From: Cornus controversa
Taxonomy: Eukaryota; Streptophyta; Magnoliopsida; Cornales; Cornaceae
Length of the DNA: 64,000 nucleotides
Reading direction: 5' to 3'
NCBI GenBank assembly: GCA_026545225.1
Contig: CM048845.1
Location: 63,969,033 to 64,033,032 of the forward strand
Positions 35,001 through 46,510 of the stretch are shown here, in pieces. The number at the start of each line of letters is the position of its first letter. The stretch's first letter is position 1. The translations under genes and the position numbers were made by a program. The notes under the pieces are model-generated. The model had not been told where the DNA came from, made no database searches, and saw only the letters and a program-made list of their open reading frames with translations.

Positions 35001-38000
35001 AACTCAATCCCAAAAGAAAGGGAGAGATAGAAAGCTGCTGTAGCAGACTGAATATATTAATAATATATAATAAAAAAAACTCTTAAACCCTAGCAATCAC
35101 ATGGCTTTATATAGAGTTTCTTCCTCCCTAATCTATGCCATAAATTGGACAACTACCAAATATAAATTAAAACTAAAATAGGAAAGGTGCTGAAAAACAG
35201 AAAATTACATAAAATTAGGAAAATTACATAAAATCAGAAAATTTCAGAATATGGAAAGTTTCTAAAAATTATAAAGTTGACTGCAGAAAATTAGGGATTC
35301 TGTGACTGCATCAGTGTCTATTTTTGCGCTCAGCTACCCCATTTTGTTGTAGAGTATCATTACATGAGGAATAATGAATGATTCCTTCTTTTTGGAGATA
35401 TGGTATGAGGTATTTATTGAAATATTCTTTTCCATTGTCATATCTCACTGTTTGGATTTTGGCATTGAATTGGGTTTTTACCATTTTGTGGAAAATGGGA
35501 AAGATAGTGCTAACATCCGATTGAGGTATACCCATGTAAACTCTGTTCAGTCATCAACAAACAAAACAAACCATCTTGCCCCAAAAATACTATGAACTCT
35601 GGTAGGCCCCCAAGCATCGGTATGGATCAAACTAAAAGAACAAAACTTTTCTTATTACTCAAAGAAAATGACATACGATGATGTTTAGCATACTCACAAA
35701 CATCACAATGAAAGTTCTTAACATTCAATTTTTCAATCAGGGCAGGAAACATTTTTTTTCAACAATAAAAAGGGTGGATGACCAAGGCAAAAATGGGATA
35801 ACCAAACTTGATCCTCGTCAGGTGTAGGGCTTTTTGACTGGTAAGATAGAGTAGAATCTATTTATCAAAAAAAAAAAGATAGAGGAGTAGAATCTACTGT
35901 GCCACTTTCAGTTTCAAGGGAGTATAGTCCCCCATTTTCTCTAGCATGCCCAATCATTTTTTTCCGTAAGAAGGTCCTAAAAAACACATTTAGATGATGT
36001 AATGTCACTGAACAATTAAGATCCTTAGTAATCTGAGGAATGGACAATAAATTCACCGATAGTTTGGGAACATGTAAAACATTTTTCAAACTTAAGGACG
36101 AGTTAAGGAGATGTTCCCTCGACCAGCTATAGTGACTAAAGTTCCATCAGGAATTTTTATTTTCTGATTTCCTGGACAAGGGCAGTAAGTTGAGAAAAAA
36201 ATTGATGAATTGGTCATATGGTCTGAAGCCCTGAATCTATGATCCAAGGACAAGAAAACTGATTTTTCGAGGCACTTAAAGCTAGAGAATACTTACATGT
36301 TTGTGCAAAATGGCTGTACCCCTCAAGTTTTTCCAGCTGAAATAAATTATTTGAGTTTATCTATCTCCTCTTCATTGAACTCCATTTCTCGGCCTTTAGT
36401 CTCTTCCGACTTTTTTTCTCCAGTTTCAGCAAAGTTGGCTTGTGGTTTGTAGCCTGAATTTCCTCCTCTACCTCCATTTTCTTTTCCAAAAAAATTGGGA
36501 GGCTTACCATGAAGCTTCCAGCAAGTCTCCCAGATGTGTCTATTCTTCCGGCAATAGCTACACTAAAGGGAATCTTTATCAATCGGTTTCTTTCCCTTGG
36601 ACCTTCCGGAATTTGCAACATTGGCAGCCGCACCTCCTTCATTTCCATTTGGCTTGGAGATAGTTAGTGTAGAACTGTCCACAGAATTTCCTTTTTCTAA
36701 CATCACATTTCTTCGGCCCTCTTCTCCCCTTACAATTGCAAAGGCCTCATTCAAGGATGGCAGCGGTTCTTTCCCAAGGATTTGAACCTTTACCTGATCT
36801 AACTCCACATTTAAACCTGCCCACAAAATCAAAAACTCTCTTTCAATAAAGTCCTGATGCATTGCAGCATCTGTGCTACACTTCATTTACAGATTCTGGT
36901 ATTGATCTAACTCAAGCCATAGACCTTTTATAACATTATAGTACTCGATTACAGAAAGAGTACCTTGTTTGGTGTTATGGATCTTTGTCTTGAGATCAAA
37001 GATTTGTGCTGCATCTCTCACTTTGGAGTAAGTTTGACAAACAGATTCCCAAATTTCCTTTGTTGTTGAGAGAAACATACACGTGCAGCTTATCTCCGGC
37101 TGCATCAACCACGAGATAATCTGAGAGTCTTCTTCATCCCAAGCAGCAAACTTTGGATTATCCTTGCTCACCATTGACCCAATGAGATGACTCAATTTCC
37201 CATTCCCCTTTATATAGGTTTTTACCAATTGTGACCACTCTAAATAGTTCCCTCCATTGAGTTTGAAGGTGGCTGATATATTCTGGAATTCACTGGGAGC
37301 CAGCTGTTGGGTTTGTGGACTGATTTGTAATAGAGGAATTAATTTCTGGTGTACCCAACAAGATAAAGAGGTAGGGAAGACTTGAATCTGAAGAAATGAA
37401 CAAGGATCACCCTAACAACAAGATGAAGGATAGAATGAAAAAGCAATGAAGGCCGAATTAAGGAGATCAGTCTTAACAATGAAGGTCAAGATTGATAGAA
37501 TGAATCTGGAAAATAACCCTAGGCAATGAAGGCGCAGGCCACAAACAAATGAAGAAAGGAAGAACACAATTAGAGTATTCTAGCTCTGATACCATGTTTT
37601 CATTCAAACCTCAAATTGAGAGAATACCTCCTTGCATATTTTTGATTCGAATTACAACATATAAGTACAAAATTTTATGTCTAAAAATAGCCTAGGACAA
37701 TAACACATACAATCTCCTAATTATGACAAAAAAAAACTCAACTAAACTAATATGGAAAAAATCCTAGACAAACTATTTTACAGCTGCACATTTGTTCCAG
37801 CCTATACAGGCTGGAGATCTCCCAGAATCTGTAATACAAGCTGGCAGATTTTCCAACACTTCCCTCAAGCCGGTGAATAAATATTCCTCATTCCCAGCTT
37901 GCTTATAATAGCTTGAAATGACTTGAGTCAAGAGTCCCTTGGTCAAGTTATCAGTCAGCTGACACTCTCTAGTACTATAAGGAGTACAGATCAGCCCTTT

Positions 38001-41000
38001 GTCCGGTTTTTCTTTTATAAAATGACGATCCACTTCCACATGCTTGGTTCGGTCATGCTGTACTCAATTATAAGCTATGTTGATTGCTGACTTGTTATCA
38101 CAATAGTGTTTGGGTGTGTATCCTTTGTTGATATTCATGCTCACCAAAGAACTAAACTTGATCCTCGAGCTCATAAGTGTGTGTTTGTCGGCTATTCTCC
38201 TACAAAGGAGGGTTATAAATGCTATCATCCAGCTTCTCAACAGTTTTTTATTACTGTGGATGTGACCTTTAATGAACGACAACCTTTCTTCACTAATCCT
38301 TATCAATTTTTTCCTAGCCTTCCTGTCCTAAATGACTTCACAAAAGTTGGCCAACCTGAGAAATTAGATTTTGTACCTCAAACAGCTCCAGAAATTGAGC
38401 CTGAACAGCCCGACCTTGAACCTGACCCACGACGGCGAGAGGGGGAGGATCAGAGAGTGCCACTTAAAGTCTACTCAAGGAAGATACAACCAACTCCAGA
38501 ATCCCTACATGTTCCAGTTATTGAACCAAAAAAATGTTTCCACTTCTAATGTTCTTGATGATCTTGATCTGCCCATTGCTCTTAGGAAAGGAAAAAGACA
38601 ATGTACTCAGCATCCTTTGACCAGCTTTGTTTCCTTAGACAATCTATCCTCTCCATATCGAGCCTTTGTCTAAAAATTGAATTCTATAGAAACACCCAGA
38701 ACTGTTCAAGAGGCATATAGAGATGAGAATTGGAGGAAAGCTATGATAGAAGAGATGAGTGCACTAATGAAAATTAAAACATGGGAGATGGGAGATTGTT
38801 GATCTTCCTGTGGGAAAAAAGGTGAGGTGCAAATGGGTGTTTACTACTAAGTTTAGGGCAGATGGAACATTAGAGAGGTATAAGGCAAGATTAGTAACAA
38901 AGGGCTACACTCAGACTCATGGAATTGATTATCATGAGACTTTTGCACCTGTTGCAAAGATGAATACTATTCGTATCTTGTTATCCTTAGCTACTAATCT
39001 TAATTGGACGTTGCAGCAATTTGACGTAATGAATGCTTTTCTAAATGGAGACTTGGAAGAAGAAGTTTATATGGAAGTGCCATCAGGTTTGGAGGAAAAA
39101 TTCAAGGAGAACAAAGTTCACAGACTCAAGAAAGCTCTGTATGGCCTTAAGCAGTCACCTAGGGCCTGGTTTAGAAGATTTGCTAAAGCAATGAAGAATA
39201 TGGGTTACAACCAAAGCCAATGGGATCATACACTGTTTATCAAACATTCAAAGATGGACAAGGTAACAGCTTTTATAGTGTATATTGATGATATAGTTGT
39301 AACAGGAAATGACTTTGAGGAAATGGAGAAATTAAAGGAGCAGCTAGCAAAAGAGTTCGAAATTAAAAATGTAGGAAACCCAGATACTTCCTAGGGATCG
39401 AGGTTGCACACTCTAGAGAAGGACTTGTAATTTCACAGCAAAAATACATACTAGATTTACTAAAGGAAACAGGAATGATAGGATGTCGACCAACAAACAC
39501 CCCAATAGAGCCATGTCACAAACTTTACGAGGGAAAATGATACACTCCGGTAGATAAAGAAAGATATCAATGCCTAGTGGGAAAATTGAAATATTTGTCA
39601 CACACAAGATCCGACAAAACTTATGATGTTAGTGTGGTAAGCCAGTTTATGCATGATTCCAAGGAAATATATATGGAAGCAGTCTTTAGAGTGCACCAAT
39701 ATCTGAAATCATCACCCAGCAGAGGAATTCAATTTCAAAAAACAGGAAGAATGGTCCTAGAAACCTACACAAATGTTGACTGGGCAGGGTCAGTTACAGA
39801 TCGAAGGTCAACATCAGGTTATTGTACATTCTTGGGAGGAAACTTAGTAACCTGGAGGAGTAAGAAGCAATCTGTAGTGGCAAGGTCTAGTGCAGAGGCG
39901 GAATTTAGAGCTATAGCACATGGAATATGTGAACTTCTTTGGATAAAAATAATACTGAGTGATCTTAGAATTAAATGGGAAAGGCCAATGAAACTCTATT
40001 GTAACAAGTCAGCAATTAGCATAGCTCATAATCTAGTACAGCATGACCGGACCAAGCATGTGGAAGTGGATCGTCATTTTATAAAAGAAAAACTAGACAA
40101 AGGGCTGATCTGTACTCTTTATATCCTAGAGAGTGTCAGTTGGCCGATATCTTGACTAAGGAACTCTCGATTCAGTCATTTCAAGCTATTATAAGCAATC
40201 TGGGAATGAGGAATCTTTATTCACCAGCTTGAGGGGGAGTGTTGGAAAATCTGCCAACTTATATGACAAATTCTGGAAGATCACTAGCCTATATAGGCTG
40301 GCACAAATGTATAGTTGTAAAATAGGTTGTTTAGAATTTTTTCCATATTAGTTGACTTTTTTTTGTGTCATAATTAGGAGATTGTATGTATTATTGTCCT
40401 AGGCTATTTTTAGACGTAAAATTATGTATTTATATGTTGTAATTCGATTCAAAAATATGCAAGAAAGTATTATCTCAATTTAAGGTTTGAATGAAAACAT
40501 TTGGCAATTCAAAACTAAAGACCAAATTAAGCTTGACATTTGGACTAGTCACTACTCACTAGTGATGAATATATGATGGGGAAATCGTCTTTCTAATATG
40601 TATTGGGGATCTGAAAGACTTGGAGTGTTTAAGAATACAAGAATAAAAAGAGATAATTAACAGGTATAATTAGAGAATATTGACAAATGAATTTGAACGT
40701 AAGAAAAAGATTTTATACTGGAAAAGAATGTATTGAAAGGTTTTAGTTCCCCTAACCACAAAGAATGTAAGATTTCCATGAAAAATAACATGAATGTGTT
40801 AAATCATGAAATATTTTAGAAGCAACTGATCTTTCACAATAGAATAACACAAGTCATTATGGGATTTCTGAACTTACAAGATAGTGCATCTGAGGAATAG
40901 AGATTTCAAACTCTTTTGACTTGTGCAAATATCTAAACAGCTTGAACTACTAAAAATATTAGCTTCAGACTGTTGATGTAAAAGTAGTCAGAACTCATGT

Positions 41001-44000
41001 TCACATATGAGCACAATATGGGTCATAGTGCTGAAAAATACAATGTGTCAAACCCAGAGCTCTGATATAAAGGGAAGTTATTTGGAAGTTTATGTTCTCA
41101 AAAGTTAAACAAAACCTAGAGGGAGGGTGAATAATTCTCGACTTTTTTTACCAATTGATTGATTTTAACTTGAACAAAACAAATTAAGCATATAAAGTAT
41201 AACCAAGCAATCAATCAATTAAACTGATAGCAAAAGTAAACCAGTTAAAAGTAGAGAGCCACAAGCACAAAATCAAGTGTCTTCACCAACTCCCAAAAAC
41301 TTAGCCGTGATATCATTCAGTCCTGCCTCTTGTTGTTCTTCAAGTCTTCAATGATGATCACAGAACAACTTTGAACAAACACAAAATCAAGTATCTTCAC
41401 CAACTCTCAAATTAATAGTGTGTAAAAATAAGAACTCTAGAAGTCTCGACACACACAAAGAAACTCTAGAATCCTTGCAATTAGGCCCGTAATGGATTGG
41501 ATTTGAACTGGATCAGGCTTGATTTGATCCAAATTCATTAAGATTATTTATTGATCCGATCCGCTAACTTAACTGATTATTCATTCATGAATCCATATCC
41601 AACTTTGCAACAAATCAGAATCCGACTTTGCAACTAATTGGATATCTGATCCGATAACCCAATCCGTTGTGTATCTTTTTGTTAAAAAAATAATAATTTA
41701 AAAAAAATAGGCAAACAATGAGTAGGAAAAGAGAGAGAAGATGGAGAAGAAAAATAAAATGTGGACAAAATATAGAGAAGAAAATTAGATTTTTAACTAT
41801 TTGTTAAAGAAAAAACACTAAAGAGAGAAAAAAATAAGGAGAGAAAGAAGAAGAGAAAATAATGAAAAAGAACATTTTGATAATATATAAAATTATATTT
41901 AATAACATTAGATAATATATGTATAATAAATGATATATAGTATTGGCCATAATCCATACATGGTTTGTTTAACTAATGGCTAATCAAATTCAGGATGTTA
42001 ACGGTTTATCGAATTAAAAGTTCAATGCATTTCCAATATATTGGATCGGATTCAGACCAGAATATGATCCATTTACAAGTCTACTCACAATGTTCTCTCA
42101 AGTATGTTTTCTTCTAAGCATGCTCAATATTCTCTCTCTTTCTAATCACAAAAGCCCTAAACATTTATATGTATAAAACACAGCTAACAAAACCTTATTC
42201 CTATTAGCTGGGATTGGCTCCATAAATCATGTGCCACATACCACTCTATTTAGGGCCATAATTTCAGTTAAACCACACCAACATGTCTTTCATTACTAGT
42301 TCAACCCATGTTTTCTCTAGCTTCTGACCCTTAACATCTATAAGCATGCAAACTTCTAAGAAGAAGTCGTATATGTGCTGAACACGTTTTGAAACATTGA
42401 CATTTCTTGGACACTCCTAGATATGTATTTGATGCATCCATAGTCTACAAAGAAATCCTATATTTTTGGAATTGCCAGACTCAATCTTACAGACTTCCAA
42501 CATGTGACCAATTAATTTTGGACATTGGGCACAACTTTGTTCTATCGTATTACAAGGCAAAATCAAGTTCATATAAGCTCTATGAATAGTTTTAACATAT
42601 TTTTTTAAAAAAAGTAAGATATTGGAAGGTTTATGAATGGAGTGAACGTGGAAGGAAGGGAGGAGTTGTAATAATGCGTTCACATATCAATATGCATATT
42701 CAAATCTAAGTACATATAATCAGACATCCATACACACACACACACGTCATATCCTTATCCTATTGCAAGCGATCTCTGTTACATGGACTCTTCAAAAATA
42801 GGTGAAGTGCCCATGTTGTACATACAATACTTAGACATGGGGTATGAGATGTGTCCAACAATTTTGCTTGGACATGCACCTAAAAACATATAAAATAATT
42901 TAATTTTGTTATATTATTGCTTCAAAATGACTGAAATTCATATATTAAACACTGTTATGTAAAACTATTTTACTATAGAAAAGAAAATAAAAGATTAAAT
43001 AATAAAAATATTTTGTAGTGTCCATGTGTCCTGTTTGAGCACACGTCTGACTCTTGAATACATGCTCGTGCCCGAGTCCGCGTAACAGAGCATGTGACTA
43101 CTGATGTAAAATATGTTATTAATATCATGTAATAGCAGTATAATTTTTTATTTTTTTTGAGAAGTATTGAATCTTAAATTTGTAGTTGGAAAAAAGGCTT
43201 TGTTCGTTGTTTTCATTGTTATTGGATCTTAGAATTACATATCTTAAAGTAATATATGCCACGTATAATATAAATTTTATATATATATAAATTACTTCTT
43301 ACAATGTCCTCATTGTGTTTGTGTATGTGTTTAAATATTTTTAAAATTTGTTGTGTCAACGTGTCCGTATCTTGCAATAATTATGTTAGGTTAGTAGGAC
43401 TTAGAATTGGCAAATTTTGTAATAAAGCCTAAGTATGTACTTTTTATTTTTAGTTAGATTGTTTTAAAATGTTAGTTAAGTTAGGTAGGATTAGAGTACC
43501 TCGTGATACATAGACTTTAGAGATCAAATTTGAAGATCATGACAAGAGAAAAAAGGCAACAACACCTCTCAAATATCTAACTCCCCAATTAGGATTTTGT
43601 TTTATGCATTCGTATCTTACATCGTGATTAGGAATGCATTATGTAACATGTACATTGTAGAATGCATGCATGTGGGCTTTAAGGTGCAAGGTTAAATTTT
43701 TACAAAAATAGGGACTTCGCCTCCAAATTTATAACTAATATTTCCTCCAGTGATCTTACAATGAACAAGAATTTTTTCATTGTAAATCCGTCCAAAACAA
43801 TCACCGAATTCTGAAAAAATAGAAGATCTAAGTGACCAAATTTTCCTATTCAAAAGAAGATCTCTTTTCTTTGTTAATCTCAATAGGAATGAATCTAAAA
43901 AAAAACCGTGCTTCCATATATAGATTGTCGTGGCATGAACTCGGGATTTCTTCCCTTCTATTCCTCCCCTACTTCAATTAAAGCTAACTCCTCCTCCATC

Positions 44001-46466
44001 TCCTTGTCCTTCATCATAGTGGTCACTATAGAGTTTGAAATCTCACCCTTGCCTTTAAACTAGAAAGTAATCTTTTACATTCCCTAGACAAATCAATAGG
44101 AAATGCTACGACTCATTGTTTTTCTTCTGACGATGAACCACTCTGGTGCAACAAGCTAAAGTGACCCATACGCTTCGTCCCCATCACGTGGAGCCATTCC
44201 TCATGTGCTAGAGGGAGTTTTAGTTGGTTCTTATCTTGTTTAGGCATTTGGTGCCCTGCTCAACTATCCATTGATACTAACTTAACCAAGTTTGATCTAT
44301 CAAACTTGAGTTGGATCGATAACTAATTTCAAATCTTACACAAACACTCCTAGAGCTCTCAAAAATATATATGAGAATACTAGCAAACTCACAGAGCATA
44401 TAGAGATAATAGAGCAAGTAAAAGCATATTTCTTTCTTTTCATCATCTAAGCTTATTGCACTAGATGGTGAGTGGCATTTAGAGTGTTGAATCAATACAC
44501 TAGTGAAGTGACAAGAGGTTCAACATCGAGAATCACGTAAGCAAAGAACAAGGAAGTCGGACAACTACCAAAGTAGATCTAATCACAATATAAGTGGATG
44601 GTGTTGGGAATGGATTTGTAAATCAACAACAGAGTTCACAGAGGAAAATCTAATATAAGTCCAAATCTAAGGTAAATAAGATGATTCTATGGGATTAGAA
44701 TCTAATATATTGGGTTATATTACCTTTTCTTTATAGTGGATTTGAACTACCTAGCAAGGGTCTCGTGGCTTTTACCTATGGGATATGCGTCTTGTGTGCA
44801 ATTGCCTCTATTTTAATTTTTTTTCTTGCTTGCTTGCTATTTTTTGTTGGTTATCGAAATTTTAAATTTCGATTATTGCTATTTAAGGTTCTGCAAGAAC
44901 TATTCACCCCCCTTTAGGTCAAGGACTTCCTAATGTGTCGGTCGACTTGATCCTCTCTTAAAATTGATGTGTACATTTCACATGCATACATATATATTAT
45001 GTTTCTGTAATATCACATCCTGAGAAGGTGGATGGAGAATTATAATATTACAACTATCACATGGGGATCCACCAAAATCCAAGTTTAACATAAGAATTTA
45101 TGAAATATAGTTGAGAACCTACACTTGTATAAAATATGCTACTTCCTTTCGTTAACCCAGTAAGACTGTTATAAATAAAAATTTGTTCTTATTGCACTAA
45201 AAATTTGTGTTCGTGAAAGAAAGCAGAAGTTTCTATGAATTATAGTGAAATTAAAGCATGCAATAAGCACTATTTCAAAGAGTATCGAGTAGATATTCGT
45301 GTCCACGTTGAAATACTTGCCTCGAGGATGAAGCAATCCATTTCCATCAACCATCAACAACTGCTAACACTCGTAAGAAAACCAGTATCAAAGCATCAAA
45401 TGATATGAATTTGAAATACTAGAAAAACAAGTAGTGAAATAGGTTGAATGTAATACTAAAGTACATTTTGAACAACCTTCAGTGTTAAATTAAAAAATTA
45501 TTGCATAAAATTGAGTAATGATAATTTTAATTTACACATTACAGTTTGGCGTCGTAAACCGGATGCAAGTTGTAAGCATATAGAAGACAAATAAACTAAA
45601 TTTAGCTAAAGAAAGCAAGAACCTGAGGGTAAAAGGGATGAGAACTGCTCTTCATTTTCTCTAAGAGCTCTAGAAGAACAGGAGCCTAAAATAAATAAAA
45701 ATGAATAATATACATAAAACAAGTGTATCTTCGGTCACTCGTATGAATTATACAATTGATAAAAACGATATGAAAACAAGCATTAATAAATTTTACCATA
45801 AATATGATTCAATTCTGTGTGTTAGGTATACAAGTATACAACAAGAGTAGAGAGCCACATTTTCTGGTTTCCAAGTCTAAGCAAGTATGTTAAGTATTTG
45901 GCAACACAGATGATAAAGGAACAACCATATATACTATATTACAATTGTATTGCAATATGAGAGAATCAAATACAAACACACACAGAGACACGTGTGTGTG
46001 CGCGCGCGCGCGCACGTATATGCATACATAAAATATTACTAATAGAAAGAAAAATGAGAAGTCCACAATGTTGGGTATGAAGAAAATCTCTAGAATTGGT
46101 ATTTGGAACAAAAGAGAAAAAGGGTTCGTAAATTAACCTCTCTGAAGGCAAGAAAGCCAGGAACATATGGGACTTGAAGCCTGACAACAGAGTAATCATC
46201 AAAGACAACATTGAGAGTTTGGAGGTCCAATACAACAAGGGTAGCACATGCAATGGATTGGTCATCCTTTGAGAAGCTCATATCAACCCCACCCACATAT
46301 TTCAGTACTCCACATTCTTCTTCTTCTTCCTCTGTTGTGGGTGTCTGTTTTTCTGCATTAGGTAATTGCCATGTGAAATCATCTTCAGTGACTAATCTTC
46401 CCTTGAGTGAGTCCTGAGCCCTAAATTAATTGAAACCCAAAACAAACGCAAAATGATAATTATAAA

Positions 46467-46510
<44 letters not shown>

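Larger units (their letters stand above)
33615..38104 (-). mobile_element. Copia element 5' half in inverted orientation
   Basis: On the minus strand, from 38104 leftwards: an RNase H tail and polypurine tract (38104-37859), an LTR (37858-37595), a PBS (37594-37583), gag, zinc knuckle, pre-integrase and integrase up to about 33620. The integrase stops just before the VFGCVSFV block, and exactly that block begins the plus-strand 3' half at 38105. This fits an inversion of about 33.6-38.1 kb within one element. The inverted-LTR element 33805-35313 is nested in the integrase. Confidence 0.75.
31623..45320 (-). other. Endonuclease V intron 4, 13.7 kb, GC-AG
   Basis: The donor is GCAAGT directly after CGAG (45320-45315). 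The acceptor is TTGTGTAG, ending at 31623. The glycine codon split G|GC is needed for the conserved HPRGFGLACHLG run, which fixes the GC donor. The intron contains a long AT microsatellite, a MULE-like element, a rearranged Copia locus and a hAT-like MITE. Confidence 0.85.

Noticed and set aside
46413..46420. Alternative acceptor CTCAG|GACTC for endonuclease V exon 2
   Set aside because: It puts a stop codon in frame a few codons later. The acceptor TTTAG|GGCTC keeps the conserved reading.
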